From positions 144,989-208,988 of the forward strand of contig JODP01000021.1 of the NCBI GenBank assembly GCA_000719025.1: a DNA stretch of 64,000 nucleotides, written 5' to 3'. A program made the position numbers and the translations under genes. Origin of the DNA: Kineosporia aurantiaca JCM 3230. GTDB taxonomy: Bacteria > Actinomycetota > Actinomycetes > Actinomycetales > Kineosporiaceae. The first letter of the stretch is position 1. Every line of letters begins with the position of its first letter. Positions 34,311 through 43,585 of the stretch are shown in pieces. Under the pieces are notes generated by a model. The model saw nothing but the letters and a program-made list of their open reading frames with translations. It ran no database searches and was not told the origin of the DNA.

Positions 34311-35332
34311 AAGCCGTACAACTCGGGAAGTACGAAACCCAGCCCGTCCTCACCGAAGTGCCCGACCCGTCCATCGCCTCGCCCCTCGACGTGATCGTCA
34401 AGATCGGCGGAGCCGGGGTCTGCCGCACCGACCTGCACATCATCGAGGGTCAATGGGAGCAGAAGTCCGGCGTCACCCTGCCGTACACGATCGGGCACGA
34501 GAACGCCGGGTGGGTAGCCGAAGTCGGATCGGCCGTGACCAACGTCAAGGTCGGAGACCCGGTGATCCTGCACCCGCTGGTCACCTGCGGACTGTGTCAG
34601 GCCTGCCGGGACGGGGACGACGTGCACTGCGTCAACTCGAAGTTCCCGGGTATCGACACGGACGGTGGATACGCCGAATACCTGCTCACCAATGCGCGTT
34701 CGGTGGTCAAGCTGGACGCGTCGCTCCAGCCGGCCACGGTGGCCGCGCTGGCCGACGCCGGTCTCACCGCCTATCACGCGGTGGCCAAGGCGGCCCGGGC
34801 GCTGCGCCCAGCCGACACCGCCGTGATCATCGGCGCCGGTGGCCTGGGGCACATCGGTATCCAAGTGTTCAAGGCCCTCTCCGCTGCGCGTCTGATCGTC
34901 ATCGATCGATCGCCGGACGCGCTGAAACTGGCGGCCGACCTCGGTGCCGACCAGACGATCGTCGCCGACGGCAGTCACGTCCAGCAGGTGCTCGATCTGA
35001 CCGACGGCAACGGCGCCGAGGCGGTGATCGACTTCGTCGGTGAGGGTGGTGCTCTCGAGGACGGGGTCGCGGTGCTGCGCCGGGCCGGGAACTACTACGT
35101 CATCGGTTACGGCGGAACGCTTTCCGTACCGGCCATCGACATCATCTCGACCGAGATCAACTTCATCGGGAACCTGGTCGGCTCGTACAGCGATCTGGTG
35201 CAGCTGATGGTGCTGGCCGCCCGGGGCAAGGTCACCCTGCACACCGCCCAGTACCCGCTGACCGACTTCGCCCGCGCCCTCGACGATCTCGACCACGGCA
35301 ACGTCCGTGGTCGCGCAATTCTCATTCCGTAA
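34307..35332 (+). CDS. NAD(P)-dependent zinc alcohol dehydrogenase of the monooxygenase locus
   Basis: A 341-residue medium-chain dehydrogenase. Catalytic zinc residues are in GVCRTDLH and GHENAG, structural zinc cysteines in CGLCQACRDGDDVHC, and the nucleotide loop is GAGGLGHIGIQVFKAL. In propane loci this enzyme oxidises the alcohol made by the monooxygenase, for example 2-propanol. The start overlaps the DUF59 stop by four bases. Confidence 0.93.
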   Translation: MKAVQLGKYETQPVLTEVPDPSIASPLDVIVKIGGAGVCRTDLHIIEGQWEQKSGVTLPYTIGHENAGWVAEVGSAVTNVKVGDPVILHPLVTCGLCQACRDGDDVHCVNSKFPGIDTDGGYAEYLLTNARSVVKLDASLQPATVAALADAGLTAYHAVAKAARALRPADTAVIIGAGGLGHIGIQVFKALSAARLIVIDRSPDALKLAADLGADQTIVADGSHVQQVLDLTDGNGAEAVIDFVGEGGALEDGVAVLRRAGNYYVIGYGGTLSVPAIDIISTEINFIGNLVGSYSDLVQLMVLAARGKVTLHTAQYPLTDFARALDDLDHGNVRGRAILIP

Positions 35333-35344
35333 AGGAGGCAGACC

Positions 35345-36994
35345 ATGGCTAAGGACCTGCGTTTCAGCCGCGACGCACGAAGCTTGCTGGAAGCCGGGGT
35401 CAACGCCCTGGCGGACGCCGTGAAGGTCACCCTGGGCCCGAAGGGCCGCAACGCGGTGATCGAGAAGATGACCGGCGCGCCGACGATCACCAATGACGGC
35501 GTCACCATCGCCCGGGAGATCCAGCTGCGCGACCCGTTCGCCAACATGGGTGCGCAGCTGGTCAAGGAAGTGGCGATGAAGACCAACGGGGTGGCCGGGG
35601 ACGGCACCACGACGGCCACCGTGCTCGCCCAGGCCCTGGTCCGCGAGGGGCTGCGGGCGATCGACACGGGCGCCAACCCGATGCAGGTGAAACGCGGTAT
35701 CGAGCGGGCCGTGGCGGCGGTGATCGAGGTGCTGACCGATCGCAGCGTGCCGGTCGGTGGCCGCTCGGACCTGCAGCACGTGGCGATGCTGTCGGCCAAC
35801 AACGACTCCGAGATCGGGGACGTGATCGCCCAGGCGATGGAGAAGGTCGGCAACACCGGGGTGGTCACCGTGGAGGAGTGGCCGCACTTCGGGATGGGGG
35901 TCAGCTACACCGACGGGGTGGAGTTCGACCACGGCTACATCTCGCCGTACTTCGTCACCGACAAGGACCGGATGGAGGCCGTCCTGGAGGACGCCTACGT
36001 CCTGCTGACGAACGAGAAGATCGACTCGGTGCAGAACCTGATGCCGGTGCTCGAGCAGGTCCGGCGGACCGGCCGGCCGCTGGCGATCCTGGCCGAGAAC
36101 GTGGACGGCCCGGCGCTGTCCATGCTGATCACCAACCACCTGCACGACACCTTCCACTCGGTCGCGGTCCGCGCTCCCGGCTTCGGCCACCGCCGGGTCG
36201 CCGAGCTGGAGGACCTGGCCACCGTGCTCGGCGGCAGCGTGATCAGCGCCGAGTCCGGCATCTCGCTGTCCTCGATCCGGCTGGAGCAGCTGGGCCGGGC
36301 CCACCGGATCACCGTCACCGAGCTCGGCACCACGATCGTCGGCGGCTCCGGGGACGCGGAGGCGGTGCGCACCCGGGTCCAGCAGATCGGCAAGGAGCTG
36401 GCCCGGGCCGAGAACGAGCACGACCAGGACGCGCTCCGGCTGCGGATGGCCCGGCTGTCCGGTCAGGTCGCGGTGATCAACGTCGGGGCGGTGACCGACG
36501 TCGAGTTGAAGGAGAAGCAGCACCGCCTGGAGGACTCGCTGCAGGCCACGCTGGCCGCGATCGAGGAGGGCGTGGTCGCCGGTGGCGGAACCGCGTTGGT
36601 CCAGGCCCAGCCGGCGCTCGACCAGCTAGCGCTGGAGGGTGACGCGGCGATCGGGCGGGACATCGTCCGCCGGGCGCTGGAGGAGCCGCTGCGCTGGATC
36701 GTGATCAACGCCGGGCACGACGGGGACCAGGTCGTGGCCGAGGTGGCCGGACGGCCGATCGGCGAGGGCTTCAACGCCCTCACCGGGCAGTACGGGGATA
36801 TGTTCGACTTCGGGATCATCGACCCGCTCAAGGTGACCCGATCCGCGCTGCAGAGCGCGGCGTCCATTGCTGCCCTGCTCCTGACCACCGAGACGCTGAT
36901 CGTGGAGGAGGTGCTGGGCAACCCCGGGGCGATCATGGCACCGGGGTTCGGGGACCTGGCCGAGGGCATGGTGCGGCCCTCGAACATCTACTGA
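35345..36994 (+). CDS. mimG: GroEL-type chaperonin dedicated to the monooxygenase
   Basis: A 549-residue chaperonin with the ATP motifs VTLGPKGRNAVIEK, GDGTTTATVLAQAL and GVVAGGGTALVQA. It ends PGFGDLAEGMVRPSNIY and lacks the GGM-rich tail of housekeeping GroEL. No groES lies alongside. AAAGGAGG precedes the ATG. MimG of mycobacteria is needed to fold the large hydroxylase subunit; the same role is expected here. It is the last gene of the locus. Confidence 0.93.
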   Translation: MAKDLRFSRDARSLLEAGVNALADAVKVTLGPKGRNAVIEKMTGAPTITNDGVTIAREIQLRDPFANMGAQLVKEVAMKTNGVAGDGTTTATVLAQALVREGLRAIDTGANPMQVKRGIERAVAAVIEVLTDRSVPVGGRSDLQHVAMLSANNDSEIGDVIAQAMEKVGNTGVVTVEEWPHFGMGVSYTDGVEFDHGYISPYFVTDKDRMEAVLEDAYVLLTNEKIDSVQNLMPVLEQVRRTGRPLAILAENVDGPALSMLITNHLHDTFHSVAVRAPGFGHRRVAELEDLATVLGGSVISAESGISLSSIRLEQLGRAHRITVTELGTTIVGGSGDAEAVRTRVQQIGKELARAENEHDQDALRLRMARLSGQVAVINVGAVTDVELKEKQHRLEDSLQATLAAIEEGVVAGGGTALVQAQPALDQLALEGDAAIGRDIVRRALEEPLRWIVINAGHDGDQVVAEVAGRPIGEGFNALTGQYGDMFDFGIIDPLKVTRSALQSAASIAALLLTTETLIVEEVLGNPGAIMAPGFGDLAEGMVRPSNIY

Positions 36995-37024
36995 CGTCCC
37001 CCGAAAAGGCGTCAGCTGGATCAG

Positions 37025-37057
37025 CCACGGTCCGCCCCGGCGCGGGGCGGATCGTGG
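37025..37057 (+). terminator. GC-rich hairpin after the monooxygenase operon
   Basis: Arms CCACGGTCCGCCCCG and CGGGGCGGATCGTGG pair fully, allowing one G-U, around a three-base loop. No uridine run follows, so it may work with the repeat copies downstream or with Rho. Confidence 0.6.
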
Positions 37058-37083
37058 ATGATCCCCAGAGACCCTCAAAACCT

Positions 37084-37156
37084 GCCGTGATCATGCACGG
37101 GGTTTTGGCGTCTTCTGCATGATCACGGGGGCGGAACTGCATGATCACGAGGGATG
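37084..37156. repeat. Three-copy TGATCA repeat array with inversion (array D)
   Basis: A GTGATCATG copy (GATC at 37089) is followed 32 bases later by inverted copies with GATC at 37121 and 37143, 22 bases apart. This repeats the head-to-head plan of array B on a small scale. It lies between the chaperonin and NRAMP genes. Confidence 0.85.
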
Positions 37157-37181
37157 TTTGGCTACCAGGGGAGTTGCTCGC

Positions 37182-38447
37182 ATGAATCCACCGCCGATGG
37201 CCTCACCCGTGCTCGAAGCCCCCGTGGTCACCGGGGGTGTCCGGGAGAGCGGCAGCGGGCGGCGCGCGGTCGGCACCACCCTCGGCTCGGCCCTGGTCGC
37301 CGCCGTCGCCTACATCGACCCCGGCAACTTCGCGACCAACGTCTCGGCCGGCGCCCGGTTCGGCACCCTGCTGGTCTGGGTGGTGGTCGCGGCCAGCGCG
37401 GTCGGCATGCTGGTGCAGTACCTCTCGGCGAAACTCGGCCTGGTCACCGGGCGTTCGCTGCCCGAGCAGTGCCGGGAGCACCTGTCCTTCCCGGCCCGGA
37501 TCGCGATGTGGCTCCAGGCCGAACTGGTGGTGATCGCCACCGACCTGGCCGAGGTGGTGGGCGGCGCGATCGCCCTCAACCTGCTGTTCGGCGTCCCCCT
37601 GGTGCTCGGGGCCGTGATCATGGTGCTCGCCGCGTTCGGCATCCTGGCGCTGCACGTGCGCGGTCGCGATGCCTTCCGCCCGGTCGTCTATCTCTGTTTT
37701 GCCCTGGTGACAGCGGGTTTCGCCTATCAGGCGCTGCGCTCGGGGCTGGGCGGGGCCGAACTGGCTTCCGGGTTCCGGCCCCGGCTGCAGGGGGTGGACA
37801 GCGCCTACCTGGCCGCCGGCATCGTCGGCGCCACGGTAATGCCGCATGTCGTGTATCTGCACTCGCACCTGACCAAGGGGGAGGCGGTGATCTCGCGGCG
37901 GGCGATGCCCCGGCTGATCCGGATCACCCGCCGCGAGATCATCGGCGCGATGCTGCTGGCCGCCGCGGTGAACATCTCGATCATGCTGGCGGCGACCGTG
38001 CTGGGACCGGACGAGGCGGACTCGCTGGAGACCGCGCACGCCGGCTTCGCCGCGATCACCGGCGAGTTCAGCAGCTGGGTGTTCGCCTCCGCGCTGCTCG
38101 CCTCGAGCCTGGCCTCGACCTGCGTGGGGGTGTACTCCGGGCAGACCATCATGTCCGGCTTCCTGCACCGCAGCGTCTCGATCTGGCTGCGCCGGTGCGT
38201 CTCGGTGGCCCCGGCCCTGATCATCCTGGTGCTCGGCGTCGACCCGACCGCCGCGCTGGTGCTCAGCCAGGTCTGCCTCTCGTTCGGCATCCCGTTCGCG
38301 CTCGCTCCGCTGGTCTGGTTCACCAGCCGGCGGGCGATCATGGGAGACGCCCGCAACCGTCCGGTCACGGTGGTGGTGGCCGGGATCGTGCTGGGGGCGA
38401 TCGTGGCGCTGAACGTGTTCCTGTTGGTCACGCTGTTCGCCGGGTGA
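37182..38447 (+). CDS. NRAMP-family divalent metal transporter
   Basis: ATG 37182 with AGGGGAG eight bases upstream gives 421 residues and about eleven membrane helices. The metal-binding motif DPGN is at residues 46-49, and MPHVVYLHS supplies the second half of the site. Members import Mn2+ or Fe2+ with protons. The earlier in-frame start at 37119 would lie in repeat DNA and is rejected. Placement after the di-iron monooxygenase locus may be chance or may support iron supply. Confidence 0.9.
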   Translation: MNPPPMASPVLEAPVVTGGVRESGSGRRAVGTTLGSALVAAVAYIDPGNFATNVSAGARFGTLLVWVVVAASAVGMLVQYLSAKLGLVTGRSLPEQCREHLSFPARIAMWLQAELVVIATDLAEVVGGAIALNLLFGVPLVLGAVIMVLAAFGILALHVRGRDAFRPVVYLCFALVTAGFAYQALRSGLGGAELASGFRPRLQGVDSAYLAAGIVGATVMPHVVYLHSHLTKGEAVISRRAMPRLIRITRREIIGAMLLAAAVNISIMLAATVLGPDEADSLETAHAGFAAITGEFSSWVFASALLASSLASTCVGVYSGQTIMSGFLHRSVSIWLRRCVSVAPALIILVLGVDPTAALVLSQVCLSFGIPFALAPLVWFTSRRAIMGDARNRPVTVVVAGIVLGAIVALNVFLLVTLFAG

Positions 38448-38710
38448 AAAAGTTCGGCGGCAACCGAACGAAACCGGCCCTTCCGGGCATCCGGTCGGGC
38501 GACGTCACCTTCGACGTCTTCCTGCAGGACGGCAAACTCGACCGGATCAACCTCGACCTGGTGCAGTTCCTGGACAACCCGGTGAAGGACGCGAAGCTGA
38601 CCCTCACCCTGGACGTCGATCCCGACCCCCAGCCGGTCCGGGCCCCCGGCGGAGCGGTCGAGATCGACCTGCCGAAGGTGCTCGACATCCTCGGCTTCAA
38701 CCAGGGCTGA
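38444..38710 (+). CDS. Short orphan protein resembling an LppX/LprG-type lipoprotein C-terminus
   Basis: GTG 38444 overlaps the NRAMP stop (GTGA) and gives 88 residues. The beta-strand pattern (GDVTFDVFLQDGKLDRINLD, AKLTLTLDVDPDP) and the ending GGAVEIDLPKVLDIL look like the last strands and helix of an LppX/LprAFG-type lipid-binding lipoprotein. There is no signal peptide or lipobox, so this is either a remnant or a small cytoplasmic protein of different origin. Recognition is tentative. Confidence 0.45.
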   Translation: MKKFGGNRTKPALPGIRSGDVTFDVFLQDGKLDRINLDLVQFLDNPVKDAKLTLTLDVDPDPQPVRAPGGAVEIDLPKVLDILGFNQG

Positions 38711-38751
38711 CTCCGGGCGTGCGGCCCCGGATTCGGTTCTAGGCTCGGGCC

Positions 38752-39255
38752 ATGAACACTGCTGAACTACTCACCGACGGATTCGGGCGGGTGCGGGAAC
38801 TGGTGGCCTCGACCGCCCAGGGCCTGTCCGCCGAGCAGCTCGCTCAGCGGCCGAACGGCACCGGGAACTCGATCGCCTGGCTGCTCTGGCACATCGGCCG
38901 GGGCGAGGACGAGCAGGTCGCCGCCGCGGCCGGCTCCGAGCCGGTCTACACCGCGCAGGGCTTCGCCCAGCGCTTCGACCTGCCCTTCCCGGACTCGGCG
39001 CACGGCTACGGGATGTCCAGCGCGGACGTGGACAAGGTCCGGGTGGAGGATCCGCAGCTGCTGGTGGACTACTACGACGCGGTGCACGCCCGCACGGTCG
39101 AGTACCTGTCCGGGATGAAGGACGCGGACCTGGACCGGGTGGTCGACGAGAACTGGAACCCACCGGTGACCCTGGGGGTGCGCCTGATCAGCGTGCTCGG
39201 CGACGTGACCCAGCACATCGGGCAGGCCGCCTACGCGCGGGGCATCCTGAGCTGA
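38752..39255 (+). CDS. DinB-like/DUF664 protein
   Basis: A 167-residue four-helix protein. The N-terminal helix (ELLTDGFGRVRELVASTAQGL), SIAWLLWHIGRGEDEQ and the C-terminal DVTQHIGQAAYARGIL provide three spaced histidine positions (two are clear: LWHIGR and TQHIGQ) of the DinB metal site. Actinobacterial members are often mycothiol-dependent thiol transferases or detoxification enzymes; the reaction here is unknown. It is followed by a large hairpin. Confidence 0.8.
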   Translation: MNTAELLTDGFGRVRELVASTAQGLSAEQLAQRPNGTGNSIAWLLWHIGRGEDEQVAAAAGSEPVYTAQGFAQRFDLPFPDSAHGYGMSSADVDKVRVEDPQLLVDYYDAVHARTVEYLSGMKDADLDRVVDENWNPPVTLGVRLISVLGDVTQHIGQAAYARGILS

Positions 39256-39259
39256 CTTA

Positions 39260-39334
39260 CCGGATCTGAAGGACCGCAATGCGTCGGGTTCCGGCCCTGA
39301 CCCATCGCCCGAGCGCATTGCGGCCTTGATCCGG
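39260..39334. terminator. Long imperfect inverted repeat between convergent genes
   Basis: The left arm (39260-39283) contains CCGGATC, AAGG and CCGCAATGCG. The right arm (39314-39334) contains CGCATTGCGG, CCTT and GATCCGG. Inner TCGGG/CCCGA pairing extends the stem. It should terminate both the DinB-like gene and the opposite phosphodiester glycosidase gene. Confidence 0.7.
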
Positions 39335-39379
39335 CCCGGATCGGCGAAGGTTCGGCCGACCGGACCGGAGCCTGAGAGG

Positions 39380-41092
39380 TCAGTGACGAGAAGCAGTCAC
39401 GACCAGGGCATCGCCGTCCGAGCGCTCCACCTGAGCGCCGTTGCTGGTGTCGGACGGGGAATTGACCAGGGTGCCGTTCACCACCGTGGCCGAGGAACCG
39501 CCGCCGTCCAGGTTGAACGCCTGGACCGCGCCGAGCGACTTCATCACCTGGGCGAAGTCCGGGATGCTGACCCCCTGGCTGAGATTCGCCTGGCGGCCGT
39601 CGATCTGGACCAGCAGCAGCCGGCCCTGGGCGTCGACCCCGACCCCGGTCCGCGGGTTGTCGCGGACGATCCAGCTGTAGCCCCAGGCCGCGCCGAGGGC
39701 GGAGTCGGGCAGGTGCCGGGCCGGGTCCTCGTGGATCATGCCCTCGGCCTTGATGTCGACCGAGACCTTGCCGTTCTGGACCAGGACCGGCCCGCCGTTG
39801 ACCACCGAGTCGGTCTTGCCGAAGCGGACGGTGCGACCGTGCTCGTCCACGACCTTGGTGTGCAGCGTGACCTTGGTGCCGACCGGGGCGTGCTTGGTCA
39901 GCCAGGTCGCCTCGGTACCGATGCCCTGCAGCACCGTCGAACCCTGCGGAACCGTGCCGCCGCTGCGATCCCGGACCTGGCTGACCCGGCCCCGGGCGTC
40001 CACCACGACCTCAACGCCCGCTCCCGAAGGAAGGGTGGTGCCGTAATCGTCGGTGAAGCCGACGATCTCGTCCGGATCGGTGCAGGTGAAGTCCTGCACC
40101 GGAAGCTGGGTGGGGGAGTCGCCGCCGACACCGCCGCAGTTGCGGATCACCCCGGGGGTGCGGTTCAGCGCGTCCACGAGCTGGTTCGCCTTGCCGGCGG
40201 TAACGCTGAAGTGGGTTGACAGGTGGGTGATCTCGGCGTCCCGGCCGCCGTCGCGCAGCAGCAGCTCGGCCCGGCCGTTGGTGGCGGCGCTCTTCACCTG
40301 GCCGTTCACCACCGAAAGACCGGCCGGGATGCCCTGGGCGCCGTCTGCGTCGCTGGTGACGAAGAAGCCGCCGTTGACTGCGTAGATCGCGTTCTTCGCC
40401 CGGGCCAGGGCCGTGGTCGTCTCCCGGCCCGAAACCGCCTGACCCAGGGTGGAGGACACGTCGCCCTTGAACTTGTGGTAGTCGATCGTCAGCTCGCGCA
40501 GCACCCACGGACCGGTCTGGTCGGGGCGGCCGTCCTGCCCGGTGAAGACCGCCGCGGGCGAGAAACCGGCCGAGACCAGGGCCGCCCAGAGGGGATCGGA
40601 AGCCGCCGGGGCGGCGTCGTACTGGCCCAGTCGCAACGTGTAACCGATCGTGCCGCCCGCGAAGTCCTTCATCTTCGGCACCCAGTCGACCGCCTCGACC
40701 CGGGGCTTCCAGTCCTTGGCCGTGAGCTGGGCCGCCACGGCCGGGCTGGCCAGGATCTGCGCGGCCTTCTGCTCGGCCACCGACTTGCCGGCCAGCAGGG
40801 CCTTGGGCGAGTCCTGGTCGTTGTCGTCGGTCGGGTCGCCGACCGGAAGGTTGATGCCGATCGTCCAGAAGTCCTTGATGGGCGTGACCTTTCCGCGGGT
40901 GATCGTGGTCATCGTCAGCCCCGGCGCGATGGTCTGCACGGTGCGGGTCTCGGCCAGGTTCGAGGGACCGAGCGGCAGCCGATCGGCCGGGGCGGCGTGG
41001 GCGAGGGCGGAGGTGGCCGGAGTGGCGAACGCCATCAGCGAGGTGGCGATCAGGGCAGCACCCGGGGCGAGGGCGCGGCGGAACGGAGGCAT
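39380..41092 (-). CDS. Secreted phosphodiester glycosidase (NAGPA-like)
   Basis: A 570-residue exported protein with a signal peptide at about 1-34 (ALIATSLMAFATPATSALAHA). The N-terminal ~200 residues include a segment resembling an SPOR/inhibitor-type domain (QKAAQILASPAVAAQLTAKDWKP). The C-terminal ~350 residues have the NAGPA pattern: AIYAVNGGFFV, NPRTGVGVDAQGRLLLVQIDG, and AVQAFNLDGGGSSATVVNG. The family removes GlcNAc-phosphodiester caps or processes wall polysaccharides. It would act outside the cell; substrate unknown. Confidence 0.84.
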   Translation of the reverse strand: MPPFRRALAPGAALIATSLMAFATPATSALAHAAPADRLPLGPSNLAETRTVQTIAPGLTMTTITRGKVTPIKDFWTIGINLPVGDPTDDNDQDSPKALLAGKSVAEQKAAQILASPAVAAQLTAKDWKPRVEAVDWVPKMKDFAGGTIGYTLRLGQYDAAPAASDPLWAALVSAGFSPAAVFTGQDGRPDQTGPWVLRELTIDYHKFKGDVSSTLGQAVSGRETTTALARAKNAIYAVNGGFFVTSDADGAQGIPAGLSVVNGQVKSAATNGRAELLLRDGGRDAEITHLSTHFSVTAGKANQLVDALNRTPGVIRNCGGVGGDSPTQLPVQDFTCTDPDEIVGFTDDYGTTLPSGAGVEVVVDARGRVSQVRDRSGGTVPQGSTVLQGIGTEATWLTKHAPVGTKVTLHTKVVDEHGRTVRFGKTDSVVNGGPVLVQNGKVSVDIKAEGMIHEDPARHLPDSALGAAWGYSWIVRDNPRTGVGVDAQGRLLLVQIDGRQANLSQGVSIPDFAQVMKSLGAVQAFNLDGGGSSATVVNGTLVNSPSDTSNGAQVERSDGDALVVTASRH

Positions 41093-41209
41093 CGCGAATC
41101 CTTCGGTCAGGCAAGGGAAAACGACGGACGACCAGGCGGTCGGGGTCCACGTTAGATCACCTTGGGAAGAAAACGCCCGAATTGCCGGTGAAGCGTACGG
41201 AAACGGGCG

Positions 41210-42544
41210 TCAGAGCTGCCTTTCCATGACCGTCAGCGCCTCGTCGTAGATGGTCAGGGCGATCCGCACCTCGTCCTCGGTCACCACACAGGGCGGGACG
41301 ACGTGCAGCCGGTTGTCAGCGGTGAACGGCAGCAGGCCCCGGGCCAGCAGTTCGCGTTTCAGGACGGCCATCGCGGCCGGTGACACCGGCTTCCGGGTGG
41401 ACTGGTCGCTGACCAGGTCCAGGGCCCAGAACACGCCCAGGCCACGGACCTCGCCGATCGCCGGATGGGAGGCGGCCAGCTTCTCCAGGCCGGGCCCGAG
41501 CACGTCGGCCCCGATCCGGGTGGCGTTGCCGAGCACGTCCTCGGCCTCCATCGCGTCCAGAGCGCCGACGATCGAGGCCATCGCCAGGGGGTGCCCGGAG
41601 TAGGTCAGGCCCCCGGGGAACACGGCGTGGCGGAAGTGCTCGGCGATCCGTGGGGAGAGGATCACCCCGCCGGTGGGCACGTAGCCGGAGTTGACGCCCT
41701 TGGCGAAGGTGATCAGGTCGGGCACCGTGACCGCGCCGTCCTCGGCCAGCGTCTGGAAGGCGAACCAGTCGCCGGTGCGGCCGAAACCGGCCATCACCTC
41801 GTCGAAGATCAGCACGATGCCGTACCGGTCGGCGAGCTGGCGCACCCCGGCCAGGTAACCTGGCGGCGGCACCAGCACGCCGGCCGTGCCCGGAACGGTC
41901 TCCAGCAGGATCGCAGCGATGCTGCCGGGGCCCTCGGCCTGGATGACGCGCTCGAGGTGATGCAGGGCGCGTTCGCTCTCCTCGTCCGCGGAGTTCGACC
42001 AGAACTCGGAACGGTAGGCGAACGGGCCGAAGAAGTGCACGTGCCCGCGGGCGTACTCGTTGGGCATCCGCCGCCAGTCACCGGTGGCCACGATCGCCGC
42101 CCCGGTGTTGCCGTGGTAGGAGCGGTAGGCCGACAGCACCGTGTCCCGGCCGGTCACCAGCCGGGCCATCCGGATCGCGTTCTCGTTGGCGTCGGCGCCG
42201 CCGTTGGTGAAGAACACCTTGCTGAAGCCCGGGCCGGCCCGGTGCAGGATCCGCTGCGCGGCCCGGGCCCGGGTCAGGTTGGCGAACGCCGGGCCGACCG
42301 TGGCCAGTTCGGCGCTCTGCTCCCGGACCGCGGCCAGCACGGCCGGGTGCTGGTGGCCGATGTTGACGTTGACCAGCATGCTGGAGAAGTCCAGGTACCG
42401 GTTGCCGTCGAAGTCCCAGACCACGGACCCGCGGCCGCCGGCGATCGGCAGCGGATCCAGCGAACCCTGGGCCGACCAGGAGTGGAAGACACTCGAGGTG
42501 TCCAGGTCGGCGACCATCCGGTTGGTCAGGATCTCACCGGTCAT
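41210..42544 (-). CDS. Class III (omega-amino acid) aminotransferase
   Basis: A 444-residue PLP enzyme. FFTNGGADANENAIRMAR binds the phosphate, the aspartate is in LIFDEVMAGFGRTG and the Schiff-base lysine in ITFAKGVNSGYVP. As the last gene of the pyrimidine operon it probably converts beta-alanine or 3-aminoisobutyrate to the semialdehyde. The start overlaps the oxidoreductase stop by four bases. Confidence 0.88.
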   Translation of the reverse strand: MTGEILTNRMVADLDTSSVFHSWSAQGSLDPLPIAGGRGSVVWDFDGNRYLDFSSMLVNVNIGHQHPAVLAAVREQSAELATVGPAFANLTRARAAQRILHRAGPGFSKVFFTNGGADANENAIRMARLVTGRDTVLSAYRSYHGNTGAAIVATGDWRRMPNEYARGHVHFFGPFAYRSEFWSNSADEESERALHHLERVIQAEGPGSIAAILLETVPGTAGVLVPPPGYLAGVRQLADRYGIVLIFDEVMAGFGRTGDWFAFQTLAEDGAVTVPDLITFAKGVNSGYVPTGGVILSPRIAEHFRHAVFPGGLTYSGHPLAMASIVGALDAMEAEDVLGNATRIGADVLGPGLEKLAASHPAIGEVRGLGVFWALDLVSDQSTRKPVSPAAMAVLKRELLARGLLPFTADNRLHVVPPCVVTEDEVRIALTIYDEALTVMERQL

Positions 42545-43569
42545 GCCTTGGCCACCACATGGTCGCGGACCGCGGGGATGACCCGCTCGCCGTACATCCG
42601 CAGGGTCTCTTCCTTGTTGTCGTGGTCCAGGTAGCCGGAGAACTGGGTGGCCCCGGCCGCCTTCAGCCGCTCCAGCTTCTCGATCTGCTGCTCGGCCGTA
42701 CCGATCAGGCAGAACCGGTCGACGATCTCGTCCGGCACGAAGTCCACGTGGTCGTTGCCGGCCCGGCCGTGGCTGTTGTAGTCGTACCCGGTACGCCCGG
42801 CGATGTAGTCGGTCAGCGCTTTCGGGATCTCGCTGTCGGTGCCGTATTTCGCCACGATGTCGGCCACGTGGTTACCGACCATGCCGCCGAACCAGCGGCA
42901 CTGGTCCAGTGCGTGCCGGTAGGACTCCTCGGTGCCGTCGGTGACGTACATCGGCCCGGCCACGCAGAACGAGAGGCTGTCCGGATCCCGTCCGGCGTTC
43001 GCGGCCGCTTTGCGCACGGTCGCGATCATCCAGGTGGCAATGTCCACGTCCGCGCACTGCAGGATGAACCCGTCGCCCACCTCACCGGCCGCCTTCAGGG
43101 CGAGCGGACCGTAGGCGGCCACCCAGACGTCCAGACTCGAGTTCCGGCTCCACGGGAACCGGATGGTCGAGCCCTCGATCTCCACCGACCGGGAGTTGCC
43201 GAGTTCCCGGATCACGTGGACGGCCTCGCGCAACTGCTTGAGCGACGTCGGTTTTCCGTTGGTCACCCGGACCGCCGAGTCGCCCCGGCCGATCCCGCAG
43301 ATCGTCCGGTTGCCGAACATCGAGTTCAGCGTGGCGAAGGTGGAGGCGGTGACGGTCGCGTCCCGGGTGGCCGGGTTGGTGACCATCGGGCCGACCTTGA
43401 TCTGCGAGGTCTGGCTGAGGATCTGGGAGTGCACCACGTAGGGCTCGAGCCACAGGACGTGCGAGTCGTACGTCCAGAAGTAGTCGAACCCGTGGTCCTC
43501 GGCCAGCCGGGCGAGCGAGACCACCCGGGTGGCCGGGGGATTGATCTGTACGACGACGCCGAAGTCCAT
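42541..43569 (-). CDS. F420-type LLM-class flavin oxidoreductase (TIGR03842-like)
   Basis: A 342-residue TIM-barrel protein of the luciferase-like/F420 group: MDFGVVVQINPPATRVVSLARLAE at the start, FDYFWTYDSHVLWLEPYV, GPMVTNPATRD, and a GIGRGDSAVR loop. It sits between dihydropyrimidinase and the aminotransferase in a pyrimidine-degradation operon. A reducing step on a pyrimidine or a catabolite is plausible (inference); classical dihydropyrimidine dehydrogenase is not encoded here. Confidence 0.85.
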   Translation of the reverse strand: MDFGVVVQINPPATRVVSLARLAEDHGFDYFWTYDSHVLWLEPYVVHSQILSQTSQIKVGPMVTNPATRDATVTASTFATLNSMFGNRTICGIGRGDSAVRVTNGKPTSLKQLREAVHVIRELGNSRSVEIEGSTIRFPWSRNSSLDVWVAAYGPLALKAAGEVGDGFILQCADVDIATWMIATVRKAAANAGRDPDSLSFCVAGPMYVTDGTEESYRHALDQCRWFGGMVGNHVADIVAKYGTDSEIPKALTDYIAGRTGYDYNSHGRAGNDHVDFVPDEIVDRFCLIGTAEQQIEKLERLKAAGATQFSGYLDHDNKEETLRMYGERVIPAVRDHVVAKA

Positions 43570-43585
43570 CTCCAGGTGTCCCCTT

